Positions 6,948 to 13,840 of a stretch of 18,732 bases of DNA are shown piece after piece (the stretch's first letter is position 1; every line of letters begins with the position of its first letter). A program made the translations under genes and the position numbers. Source of the DNA: an uncultured Actinomycetes bacterium (GTDB lineage Bacteria; Actinomycetota; Thermoleophilia; Solirubrobacterales; 70-9); the NCBI GenBank assembly GCA_946479725.1, contig CAMLHB010000030.1:1-18732 (forward strand), in the 5' to 3' direction. Under the pieces are notes generated by a model. That model was not told the DNA's origin. It saw nothing but the letters and a program-made list of their open reading frames with translations, and did no database searches.

Positions 6948-7835
6948 TCAGAGCCCGCCTCCGCCCGCGAAGGGGACGATGGTCGAGTCGGTGCCCGACC
7001 GCGATCGTTCGTGCCGGCCGCTCCAGCGCTGGATCAGGCTGACGACGACGAGGCACCCGAGCGAGGCCGCGAGCAGCACCACCGAGACCGCGGCGGCGCC
7101 GGTGTCGTTGCCGTTCTCGATCAGCTGCTTGATGTAAACGGAGGAGACCTGGGTGTCGGGCAGGCCGCCGGCGAAGAGCAGGACCGAGCCGAACTCGCCG
7201 AGGGCGCGCGCGTAGGCGAGGGCGATGCCGGCGCCGAGCCCGGGCAGCAGGTTGGGGAAGATGATGCGGCGGAAGATCGTGAAGCCGCCGGCGCCGAGCG
7301 AGGCGGCCGCCTCCTCCATCTCCCGGTCCATCTCCATCAGCAGCGGCTGCACCGCGCGGACGACGAAGGGGAGGGTGACGAAGCAGAGGGCGACGACCAC
7401 GGCCAGGCGGGTGCCGGCGAAGTGGAGGCCGAAGGGGCTCTTGTCGCCCCAGAGCTCGATCAGGATCAGGCTGGCGACGATCGTCGGCAGCGCGAAGGGA
7501 AGGTCGATGACGGCGTTGACGACCGCCTTGCCGGGGAACTCGTCGCGGACCAGCAGCCAGGCGAGGATCGTGCCGAAGAAGCCGTTGACGAGAACGACGA
7601 TGGTCGAGGCGACCAGGGTCAGCTTCAGCGACTTGACCGCCTGCGGCTGGGTCACCTGCTCCCAGAAGTGGCCGAGGCCGAGGCTCAGCGCCTGGTCGGT
7701 CATCGCCGCCAGCGGCAGCAGCACGATCAGGCTCAGGTAGAGCACGACCACGCCGCGGCCGAGGCCGGCACCGACCCCGGGCAGGCGGATGCCTGCCCGG
7801 GGGGCGCGTGAGCGGGTGAGGGTCCCGGCCTCCAT
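6948..7835 (-). CDS. cysT: Sulfate ABC transporter permease CysT (CysU)
   Basis: This 295-residue permease is the partner of CysW. After a polar N-terminus (residues 1-25), hydrophobic helices begin at VVVLYLSLIVLLPLAAM. The family block TLVASTIVVLVNGFFGTILAWLLVRDEFPGK and the segment DLPFALPTIVASLILIELWG are classical CysT. The ATPase-contact loop is MEEAAASLGAGGFTIFRRIIFPNLLPG, with a clear EAA---G motif. The C-terminus adds a hydrophilic tail (about 271-295). The gene lies 3 bases downstream of the binding-protein gene and 1 base upstream of cysW, consistent with a single sulfate-uptake operon. Confidence 0.92.
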   Translation of the reverse strand: MEAGTLTRSRAPRAGIRLPGVGAGLGRGVVVLYLSLIVLLPLAAMTDQALSLGLGHFWEQVTQPQAVKSLKLTLVASTIVVLVNGFFGTILAWLLVRDEFPGKAVVNAVIDLPFALPTIVASLILIELWGDKSPFGLHFAGTRLAVVVALCFVTLPFVVRAVQPLLMEMDREMEEAAASLGAGGFTIFRRIIFPNLLPGLGAGIALAYARALGEFGSVLLFAGGLPDTQVSSVYIKQLIENGNDTGAAAVSVVLLAASLGCLVVVSLIQRWSGRHERSRSGTDSTIVPFAGGGGL

Positions 7836-7838
7836 CGA

Positions 7839-8885
7839 TCAGCCCGAGGTGGAGACCCCGAGTTCGGACTCGATCTGGGCCACCGAGCCGGATTCTTCGT
7901 CGAAGAATTCGTCGTTGACCTTGCCCCAGCCGCCGAATTTGCTGATCTGGAACAGCTGCTTCGGGGTCGGGAACTGCTTCGGGTCGACCAGCTTCGGGTT
8001 GACCGGGCGGTAGCCGTTTTCGGCCCACAGTTCCTGTCCTTCGTCGGACCAGAGAAAGCTGAGGAAGTCTTCGGCCGCCGGCTCCGGGGCGTCTTTGGTG
8101 ACGGCGATCGGGGTTTCGATCTGGATCGTCGAAGGCGGGATCACGTATTCCACGTCTTCGCCTTCCTTTTCGGCCTTGATCGCTTCGTTCTCGTAGGTGA
8201 GGAGGACGTCGCCCTGGCCCTGCGAGAAGGCGGCGAACGCGTCGCGGCCGCTGCCCGGCTGGGCGACGGTCTTTTCAAGCACGGCCTTGACCGCTTCCAG
8301 CGCCTGGTCGGGGGAGGCGCCTTCTTCCAGCGCCGAGCCGTAGACGGCCATGATGTTCCAGCGGGCCGAGCCGGAGCTGAACGGGTTCGGGGTGACCACG
8401 TCGACGCTCTTGTCCTCGATGTCCTTGAAGGACTCGATGCCTTCCGGGTTGCCCTTGCGGGTGAGGATGACCACGACCGAGTCGGTGGCGATGCCCTTGT
8501 ACTGGTTCTGGTCCCAGTCCTTGGCGACAATTTCGCCTTCTTCCACGAGGCGTTCCATGTCGCCGGCCTGGGAGAAGTGGACGACGGACGCGGGCTGGCC
8601 CGCGACGACGGCCCGGCTCTGGTCGCCGGAGGCGCCGAAGGAGTTGCTGAAGCTGACGCCGCTGCCCTGAGAGGTCTTCTCGAAGGCGGGCTCGAGGGTT
8701 TCGGCGTAGACGGATTCCGGGGTGGAGTAACCGACCACGTCGAGCTTGCCGCCGCTGCCTCCGGAGGCGCCGGTCGCCTCGCTGTTGCTGCCCCCGCAGC
8801 CGGCCGCGACCAGTCCCAGGAGGAGGAGGGCAAGGGGGAGGAGCACGAGCGCTCCGCGTCGCCGGGTGTCGAGAGCAATCCGCAT
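7839..8885 (-). CDS. sbp: Sulfate-binding lipoprotein of the ABC importer
   Basis: This 348-residue extracytoplasmic binding protein is the first gene of the operon. Residues 1-30 form a lipoprotein signal peptide: RRR, then a Leu-rich core, then the lipobox VAAGC with acylated C30, followed by a Gly/Ser-rich linker. The mature protein has the sulfate-binding family landmarks: YSTPESVYAETLEPAFEK, NSFGASGDQSRAVVAG (anion-binding loop), and TPNPFSSGSARWNIMAVYG. The C-terminus, ENGYRPVNPKL, is also typical. A moderate AAAGGAA precedes the ATG by 6 bases. The upstream region carries two direct repeats that may bind a sulfur-responsive regulator. Thiosulfate specificity (cysP) is possible. Confidence 0.9.
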   Translation of the reverse strand: MRIALDTRRRGALVLLPLALLLLGLVAAGCGGSNSEATGASGGSGGKLDVVGYSTPESVYAETLEPAFEKTSQGSGVSFSNSFGASGDQSRAVVAGQPASVVHFSQAGDMERLVEEGEIVAKDWDQNQYKGIATDSVVVILTRKGNPEGIESFKDIEDKSVDVVTPNPFSSGSARWNIMAVYGSALEEGASPDQALEAVKAVLEKTVAQPGSGRDAFAAFSQGQGDVLLTYENEAIKAEKEGEDVEYVIPPSTIQIETPIAVTKDAPEPAAEDFLSFLWSDEGQELWAENGYRPVNPKLVDPKQFPTPKQLFQISKFGGWGKVNDEFFDEESGSVAQIESELGVSTSG

Positions 8886-8903
8886 CTACATTCCTTTCTT
8901 TGC

Positions 8904-8934
8904 TGAGTGACTTACTTTTTTGAGCAACTTACTT
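8904..8934. promoter_or_regulatory. Tandem 14-bp direct repeats upstream of the sulfate operon
   Basis: TGAGTGACTTACTT (8904-8917) and TGAGCAACTTACTT (8921-8934) match at 12 of 14 positions and are 17 bases apart. They start 18 bases from the sbp ATG, in the divergent 123-base gap before the dehalogenase gene. This is the expected place for an operator controlling sulfate uptake, but the regulator is unknown. I could not place convincing -35/-10 boxes. Confidence 0.5.
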
Positions 8935-9008
8935 CTCAATCAGGCGGGCACAGTAACACAAAGTCGACCAAGAAAGTCTGGAATCCCGATCTGGATTAGG
9001 CTCTTCAC

Positions 9009-9887
9009 ATGAGAGACGACGTGGTCCGCACCCCGGACGAGCAGCTGGAAGGCCTCCCCGACTACCCGTTCGCGTCTCGCTACCGCGAAATCGACGGGCT
9101 GCGGCTGGCGCACCTCGACGAGGGAGAGGGGAAGCCGGTCGTCTTCTTCCACGGCGAGCCGACCTGGTCGTTCCTCTGGCGCAAGGTGATCCCGCCGGTG
9201 CGCGACGCCGGCTACCGCTGCATCGCCCCCGACTACGCCGGCTTCGGCCGCTCCGACAAGCCCACCGACGTCGGCTGGTACACCTACGACCGCCACGTCG
9301 AGCTGATGGCGGCGCTGCTGGAGGAACTCGACCTGCGCGACGCGACCGCGGTCGTCCACGACTGGGGCGGACCGATCGGGCTGCGGCTGGCGGTCGAGCA
9401 CCCGGACCGGATCAGCCGCCTGGTGATCATGGAGACCGGCCCCTTCACCGGCCACCAGAAGATGAGCGACGCCTGGCTCGCCTTCCGCGAGTTCGTCCGC
9501 AACAGCGACGAGGTCCCGGTCGGGATGCTGGTCCGCGGCGGCTGCAAGAACGATCCCGGCGACGAGGTGATCGCCGCCTACGAGGCTCCTTATATAGACG
9601 GCCCCTCAAAGGCCGGCACGCGGGCCTTCCCGCTGATCCTGCCGACCGAGCCCGACGCCCCCGGCGCGGCCGAGGGCAAAGCGGTCGCCGATGCCCTGCG
9701 CGAGGACGATCGGCCGGCCCTGGTCCTCTGGGCCGACTCGGACCCGGTCCTGCCGTTCTCGGTCGGCGAGCGGGTCTCCTCGCAACTCAACTTCCCGCCG
9801 CCGCGCCCGGTCGAGAACGCGGGGCACTTCCTTCAGGAGGACGCGGGGCCGGAGATCGGCGCGACTTTCGCCTTTTGGTTGGGCTGA
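9009..9887 (+). CDS. Haloalkane dehalogenase, HLD-I type (alpha/beta hydrolase)
   Basis: This 292-residue enzyme should hydrolyse carbon-halogen bonds to an alcohol plus halide. The nucleophile elbow VVHDWGGPIG gives nucleophile D118 with halide-binding W119. The oxyanion block is HGEPTWSFLW (48-57). The cap-domain W156 (SDAWLAF) aligns with the second halide-binding Trp of the DhlA type. The catalytic acid is in WADSDPVLP (D245) and the catalytic base is H273 in NAGHFLQED. The opening RTPDEQLEGLPDYPF is typical of subfamily HLD-I. The real substrate may be non-halogenated in a soil bacterium. It is transcribed divergently from the sulfate operon and convergently with the metallophosphoesterase gene. 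Confidence 0.85.
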   Translation: MRDDVVRTPDEQLEGLPDYPFASRYREIDGLRLAHLDEGEGKPVVFFHGEPTWSFLWRKVIPPVRDAGYRCIAPDYAGFGRSDKPTDVGWYTYDRHVELMAALLEELDLRDATAVVHDWGGPIGLRLAVEHPDRISRLVIMETGPFTGHQKMSDAWLAFREFVRNSDEVPVGMLVRGGCKNDPGDEVIAAYEAPYIDGPSKAGTRAFPLILPTEPDAPGAAEGKAVADALREDDRPALVLWADSDPVLPFSVGERVSSQLNFPPPRPVENAGHFLQEDAGPEIGATFAFWLG

Positions 9888-9895
9888 CTTGAGCG

Positions 9896-9960
9896 GGGGT
9901 GACCCCCACCCCACACATCTCGCTTGGGCTCTTTGTTGTGTGTCTGGTGGAGGTCACCCC
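9896..9960. terminator. Imperfect inverted repeat between convergent genes
   Basis: GGGGTGACCCCCACC (9896-9910) pairs with GGTGGAGGTCACCCC (9946-9960) with one mismatch. After a 2x2 internal loop a further 5 bp (ACACA with TGTGT) extend it. The right arm includes the stop codon of the leftward phosphoesterase gene. It lies 8 bases after the dehalogenase stop and could terminate both transcripts, but it has no U-tract. Confidence 0.6.
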
Positions 9961-11057
9961 GGCTCCCTAGCCACACGGGTGATTAGGTCGCTTATCTCCT
10001 CGTGGGAATAGTTCTGGAGGAGCTGCTTGCGGCGTGGCGGGTTGTTGTCTTCCAGCCAGGTGACGGTGCCTGGCCAGTAGGAGTTGGGTGGGGTTCCCGG
10101 CTGGTGGAAGGCTGAGGAGAAGACCCAGCTGCCGGTGTTGTGGAGGCGGCCGCCGGCGCGCAGGGGCCACTCGGGTTCGTCGGGGAGGGGGCCGCCGCGG
10201 TGGGTGTGGCCGGTGATCACGTGGACGTCGTCGACGCCAAGACGGGAGGCCAGCTCGGTCGAGGCGACTACGCCGCTGCGGAAGATCGCCCGCGGGGTGA
10301 CGTCGGGCTCGAAGTCGGCGCGCAAAAGGCCGTTGAGGGCGCCGATCGCCAGCGGGAAGCCGGCGCGCGCGGCCCGCGTCCCCAGCGTGCGCTTGCGCTC
10401 TTCCCCCGCGAGCACCTCCCAGGCCCGCTCGAAGGGCCCGTTGCGCCGCCGGCGGATCGGCAGCACCTGCGCCAGGCCGTAGGCGAGCCCATATAAGGGG
10501 CGCAGAACCCGTTCGTATTCGCTCGGCGTCATCCGGCTCGGCAGCGGCCCGCCGAAGCGGACCATCAGCGCCGCCGCCACGCACTCGGCCCGCGGCAGCG
10601 CCAGGTGGACGTCCATGTAGTGGCCGTGGGTGGCGTAGACGTCCTCGCGCAGCCAGATGCCGGGGTAGGCGATCTGCAGCCGCGCCGGCCCCAGCCACTG
10701 GTCGAGGAGCGCGGCCGGGCCGGTGGGGGGGTGGCGGTGCTCGAGGCCGAGCTCCGGACCGCCGGTGATCGAGAGCTCGTCGAGCAGCGGCTCGGCCAGC
10801 CGGTGGTCGTGGTTGCCGGGGACGAGCGTCACCTCTGCATCGCCGATCGCTTCGCCGAGCTCCTCGAAGAACGGCCCTGCGCGCCGCAGCGAGGGCCCGA
10901 CCGGCAGGTTCCGCAGCTCGACCACGTCGCCGAGCAGGACGACGCGGTCGGCACCCGCGATCTCCTCGAGCAGGATGCGCCGCACCGCCGGGTCCCGCAG
11001 CACGTCCTCGTCCGAGGCGACGCCAAGGTGAAGGTCGGAGACGATCACCGTCCGCAT
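9954..11057 (-). CDS. Calcineurin-like metallophosphoesterase
   Basis: This 367-residue protein has the complete two-metal phosphoesterase motif set: D-x-H in SDLHLG (D8, H10), GD-x2-E in LGDVVE (D44), GNHDHR (N82, H83, D84), an extra His pair in ATHGHYMD (H144, H146) and GHTH in ITGHTHRGG (H284, H286). The family cleaves phosphomono- or diesters (nucleotides, phospholipids, nucleic acids). The insert at about 150-250 (RAECVAAALMVRFGG, YGLAYGLAQVLPIRRR) is partly hydrophobic and could be a substrate or membrane-associated lid. No signal peptide is seen. The start ATG at 11057 gives a canonical MRTVIVSDLHLG N-terminus. The substrate is unknown. Confidence 0.85.
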   Translation of the reverse strand: MRTVIVSDLHLGVASDEDVLRDPAVRRILLEEIAGADRVVLLGDVVELRNLPVGPSLRRAGPFFEELGEAIGDAEVTLVPGNHDHRLAEPLLDELSITGGPELGLEHRHPPTGPAALLDQWLGPARLQIAYPGIWLREDVYATHGHYMDVHLALPRAECVAAALMVRFGGPLPSRMTPSEYERVLRPLYGLAYGLAQVLPIRRRRNGPFERAWEVLAGEERKRTLGTRAARAGFPLAIGALNGLLRADFEPDVTPRAIFRSGVVASTELASRLGVDDVHVITGHTHRGGPLPDEPEWPLRAGGRLHNTGSWVFSSAFHQPGTPPNSYWPGTVTWLEDNNPPRRKQLLQNYSHEEISDLITRVAREPG

Positions 11058-11118
11058 TGCCCCTTTCTACCGAACGCCGGCGGTTTGGCTGGTCAGCCAG
11101 GACGGGTACGCTGCACAG

Positions 11119-12036
11119 ATGCCGCAGTTCGGTGACGAACGGTTCGCGCCCGTCAACGGGATCGAGCTCTGCTACCAGGAGATGGGGGACCCGGAGGGGG
11201 AGCCGCTGCTGCTGGTGATGGGCCTGGCGACGCAGATGGTCGCCTGGAGCGAGGGGTTCTGCCAGCTGCTCGCCGAGCGCGGCTTCCGCGTCGTCCGCTT
11301 CGACAACCGCGACATCGGCCGCTCAACCAAGCTCGGCGACGCCGGCAGGCCCGGCATCCTCGAGATGCTGGTCGGCCGCCGCGGCACTGCGCCCTACCTG
11401 CTGCGCGACATGGCCGCCGACACCTTCGGCCTGATGGACCACCTCGGGATCGAGTCCGCCCACCTGGTCGGCGCCTCGATGGGCGGGATGATCGTCCAGA
11501 CCGCCGCGATCGAGCAGCCCGCGCGCGTGCGCTCGCTCACCTCGATCATGTCGACTACCGGCAGCCGCCGCGTCGGTCACCCCAGCTACAAAACTTTCGG
11601 CCTCCTGCTCGGCCACCCGCCGAAGGAGCGCGAGGCGGCGATCGAGCGCGTCGTCAAGACCTTCAGGGTGATCGGCTCCCCCGGCTACCCCTTCGAAGAG
11701 GAGCGGATCCGCGAGATCGCCGGCATCTCCTTCGACCGCGGCCACAGCCCGGCCGGAATCGCCCGCCAGTTGCACGCGATCACCGCCTCCGGCGACCGCA
11801 CGCCGGCGCTCCGCCAGCTCGACCTGCCGGCCCTCGTCATCCACGGCAAGAACGACCTCCTCGTCAACCCCTCCGGCGGCCGCGCCACCGCCAGGGCGAT
11901 CCCCTGCGCCCGCCTGAAGCTGGTCGACGGCATGGGCCACGACCTGCCGCGCGCCCTCTGGCCCACCTTCGCCGACCAGATCGCCGCCAACGCGGCCCGG
12001 GCGCCGCAAGCCGAATCCGCTTCGATCCCCGCATAG
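11119..12036 (+). CDS. Alpha/beta hydrolase
   Basis: This 305-residue alpha/beta-fold hydrolase has the nucleophile elbow VGASMGG (S120), a probable acid in HGKNDLLVN (D246) and a base in DGMGHDLP (H274), a full Ser-Asp-His triad. The oxyanion region is LLLVMGLATQM, and RFDNRDIGRS is typical of the TAP/esterase-like subgroup that resembles pimeloyl-ester and aclacinomycin methylesterases. The substrate cannot be inferred. It reads away from the metallophosphoesterase gene with 61 bases between starts. Its stop codon lies in the loop of a strong hairpin. Confidence 0.85.
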   Translation: MPQFGDERFAPVNGIELCYQEMGDPEGEPLLLVMGLATQMVAWSEGFCQLLAERGFRVVRFDNRDIGRSTKLGDAGRPGILEMLVGRRGTAPYLLRDMAADTFGLMDHLGIESAHLVGASMGGMIVQTAAIEQPARVRSLTSIMSTTGSRRVGHPSYKTFGLLLGHPPKEREAAIERVVKTFRVIGSPGYPFEEERIREIAGISFDRGHSPAGIARQLHAITASGDRTPALRQLDLPALVIHGKNDLLVNPSGGRATARAIPCARLKLVDGMGHDLPRALWPTFADQIAANAARAPQAESASIPA

Positions 12037-12056
12037 CGGGGCCACAGACGGATTCG
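12012..12056. terminator. Nested hairpin containing the hydrolase stop codon
   Basis: The outer arms CGAATCCG (12012-12019) and CGGATTCG (12049-12056) enclose a perfect inner hairpin CCCCGC-ATA-GCGGGG (12027-12041). The TAG stop of the hydrolase spans the inner loop. There is no U-tract. It lies 8 bases from the 3' end of the convergent tRNA-Leu and may end both transcripts. Confidence 0.65.
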
Positions 12057-12063
12057 CGTCGAG

Positions 12064-12147
12064 TGCGGCTGAGAGGAGTCGAACCTCCACGAGCTTTCGC
12101 CCACACGGACCTGAACCGTGCGCGTCTACCAGTTCCGCCACAGCCGC
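12064..12147 (-). tRNA. tRNA-Leu (anticodon CAG)
   Basis: Read on the minus strand, the acceptor stem GCGGCTG (12147-12141) pairs with CAGCCGC, followed by discriminator A. The anticodon arm is CACGG-TTCAGGT-CCGTG, so the anticodon is CAG (leucine, CUG codons). A long variable arm, expected of a class II leucine tRNA, lies before the T-arm GAGG-TTCGACT-CCTC. CCA is not encoded. The body is 84 nt. A TAAATT (12159-12164, minus) lies 11 bases upstream and could be the -10 element. Confidence 0.95.
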
Positions 12148-12263
12148 GCGGAGGAGGCAATTTACCGGTTGCGCGCCCCGCGTCCCCCGCTGCCCCTAAA
12201 CCCCCTCCTGTGATCGACCTCTCGCGCCGTCGTCCCCCGGCTCGCTAACATGCCCGCATCCTC

Positions 12264-12336
12264 GCCGCTATCGTCTAGGGGACTAGGACGCCGGATTCTC
12301 AGTCCGGAAACCGGGGTTCGAATCCCCGTAGCGGTA
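12264..12336 (+). tRNA. tRNA-Glu (anticodon CTC), probable integration site
   Basis: The acceptor stem GCCGCTA pairs with TAGCGGT (first pair G-U), then discriminator A. The anticodon arm CCGGA-TTCTCAG-TCCGG gives anticodon CTC (glutamate, GAG). The T-arm is CGGGG-TTCGAAT-CCCCG. It is 73 nt and CCA is not encoded. TAACAT at 12246-12251 is a plausible -10 element. A tyrosine integrase gene begins 109 bases downstream in the same direction, the usual arrangement when a mobile element recombines into a tRNA 3' end. The tRNA is intact, as expected when the element restores the 3' sequence. Confidence 0.95.
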
Positions 12337-12343
12337 CTCCACG

Positions 12344-12367
12344 AAAGCCCCGCAAAAGCGGGGTTTT
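12344..12367 (+). terminator. Intrinsic terminator after tRNA-Glu
   Basis: CCCCGC-AAAA-GCGGGG (12348-12363) is extended by AAAG/TTTT pairing at the base and followed by TTTTCTCGTT. This is the only classical hairpin-plus-U-tract terminator I see in the window. It sits between the tRNA and the integrase, so the integrase needs its own promoter. Confidence 0.85.
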
Positions 12368-12399
12368 CTCGTTCTCGGGGCGGTTTTGCTCGCAGAGCA

Positions 12400-12444
12400 T
12401 GTCCCGAAACGTGTCCCGAAGTCGTGCTAGAAACTTGGGACACG
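12400..12444. promoter_or_regulatory. TGTCCC repeats and hairpin directly upstream of the integrase start
   Basis: TGTCCCGAA occurs twice in direct orientation (12400-12408 and 12412-12420). CGTGTCCC-G-AAGT (12410-12422) is inverted as ACTT-GGGACACG (12433-12444), which abuts the ATG at 12445. With one bulged base this forms a 12-bp stem. Candidate roles are integrase or excisionase arm sites, an operator for int, or a leader hairpin hiding the ribosome site. Confidence 0.55.
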
Positions 12445-13644
12445 ATGCAGCGGCAAGCGACCAGAGCGATCAGCGGCCACGTCTTCAAGGTCGAGCGCAA
12501 ACGCGGCGCGCAGTGGTACGCGAAGTACCGGCTGCCTGACGGTCGCCAGGTCCAACGGCGGATCGGCCCGCACTGGACCGACCGCAAGATCGAGCCGCCC
12601 GCCGGCTACTTCACGAAAACCACGGCGCGGGCATGGCTGGATGAAACGCTCGCCAAGGCACGGCACGGCGAGCTGCCGGGGATGGTCCGCACTGGGACCA
12701 CCTTCGCCGTCGCCTGCGACGACTGGCTCGACTACAAGCGCGACCGGAAGATCAAGCTCTCGACCCAGATCGACTACGAGCACATGGTCGACCGGATGAA
12801 GAAGGTCTTCGGAGAGAAGTTCGGCGACAAGGTGCGCCTTGAGGAGGTGACGCCGGAGATGGTCGAAGGCTTTCGCGACGCCCTGGTCGCCGAAGACCTT
12901 TCGGATCGCACCGTCAACAAGTACCTCACCGTGCTGCACGGCCTCTTCGTGTGGGCGCAGCGCCGCTACAAGCTGCCGGCGAATCCGGTCGCGAACGTCG
13001 AGCGCCGCCCGCACGCGAAGCGCGGCAACATCGACGTCTTCTCCCGCGAGGAGGTTCTGGCCCTCGTTCGAGCAGCTACGTCGAAGCAGGACGGCACGAT
13101 CTACCTCACCGCCGCATTCACCGGCCTGCGCCTCGGGGAGCTGCTCGCCCTGCGCTGGCGGGACGTGGACTTCACCAACAGCGCCGTTCACGTCCGCCAG
13201 AGCTTCACCAACGGCCGGGTCGATACGCCGAAGAGCGGCCAAGAGCGCACCGTGCCGATGGCCGAAGAGGTCGCGGAAGCTCTCGCCGCCCTCAGCCAAC
13301 GCGACGAGTTCCGAGCTGACGACGATCTCGTCTTCTGCGGAGTCAAGGGAGGCCACCTCTCCGGGCACAAGCTCCGCGACCGTTATAAGGCCGCGATCAA
13401 GAAGGCCGGTCTCCGCGATTTGCGCTTCCACGACCTCCGCCACACCTTCGGTTCCCACGCGATCCGGACCGCCGACTCCCGCGAGGTCATGGAGTGGATG
13501 GGGCATCAGGACCTGGCGACGACTCAGCGTTACCTCCAGTTCAAGCCGAGGCGGGATGCGGCTCGTCGCATCTCAGAGGCATTTCGGGCTGGATCAGCCA
13601 TCAAGAAACCAAGCGAGTCTCGTCCGGGTCTTTCTCTATCTTGA
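12445..13644 (+). CDS. int: Tyrosine site-specific integrase
   Basis: This 399-residue tyrosine recombinase catalyses integration and excision of the element, probably at tRNA-Glu. The N-terminal part (about 1-60) resembles an arm-binding domain (GHVFKVERKRGAQWYAKYRLPDGRQVQRRIG). A SAM-like core-binding domain is at about 85-185 (TFAVACDDWLDYKRDRKIKLSTQ). The catalytic domain has R229 in TGLRLGELLALRW, HDLRH with H329 and R332, H354 in MGHQDL and nucleophile Y363 in TTQRYLQF, so it appears intact. The frame extends upstream into the tRNA; I chose the ATG at 12445 because it gives the family N-terminus and the upstream part is tRNA and terminator. A 58-residue gene starts 4 bases after the stop. 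Confidence 0.93.
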   Translation: MQRQATRAISGHVFKVERKRGAQWYAKYRLPDGRQVQRRIGPHWTDRKIEPPAGYFTKTTARAWLDETLAKARHGELPGMVRTGTTFAVACDDWLDYKRDRKIKLSTQIDYEHMVDRMKKVFGEKFGDKVRLEEVTPEMVEGFRDALVAEDLSDRTVNKYLTVLHGLFVWAQRRYKLPANPVANVERRPHAKRGNIDVFSREEVLALVRAATSKQDGTIYLTAAFTGLRLGELLALRWRDVDFTNSAVHVRQSFTNGRVDTPKSGQERTVPMAEEVAEALAALSQRDEFRADDDLVFCGVKGGHLSGHKLRDRYKAAIKKAGLRDLRFHDLRHTFGSHAIRTADSREVMEWMGHQDLATTQRYLQFKPRRDAARRISEAFRAGSAIKKPSESRPGLSLS

Positions 13645-13648
13645 GCTT

Positions 13649-13825
13649 GTGACGGAGGGACCATCTACTCAACAGCTTGAGGCACGGATCGCTGACCTAG
13701 AAAAGCGGCTCGATGCCGCTGTCGCTGCCCTTGAGAATCTCCTCCGAGCTCCCACTCGGGGAGCGGATGTCAAGCGCGAGCTGGACAAGGCCAAACAGAA
13801 GACTTGGCACTCGCGCGTCTGGTAA
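13649..13825 (+). CDS. Small coiled-coil protein, 58 residues
   Basis: It starts at GTG (13649), 4 bases after the integrase stop, and ends TAA 15 bases before the PHP-ATPase gene. An upstream in-frame ATG at 13556 lies inside the integrase catalytic domain and is rejected as a start. Residues 9-32 (QLEARIADLEKRLDAAVAAL) have clear leucine/alanine heptads, typical of a short dimeric coiled coil. The rest is basic (DVKRELDKAKQKTW). No family was recognised. Its position between two co-oriented genes suggests co-transcription. It may belong with either the integrase or the PHP-ATPase. Confidence 0.6.
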   Translation: MTEGPSTQQLEARIADLEKRLDAAVAALENLLRAPTRGADVKRELDKAKQKTWHSRVW

Positions 13826-13840
13826 GCGGCGACGGACTCA

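Noticed and set aside
6943..8028. Long minus-strand frame overlapping cysT in another frame, and its plus-strand counterpart at 6936-7811
   Set aside because: The products are Arg/Pro- or Asp/Glu-rich shadows of the cysT gene, which has clear family motifs.
12250..12444. Upstream extension of the integrase frame through the tRNA-Glu gene
   Set aside because: It would translate a tRNA and a terminator. The family N-terminus begins at ATG 12445.
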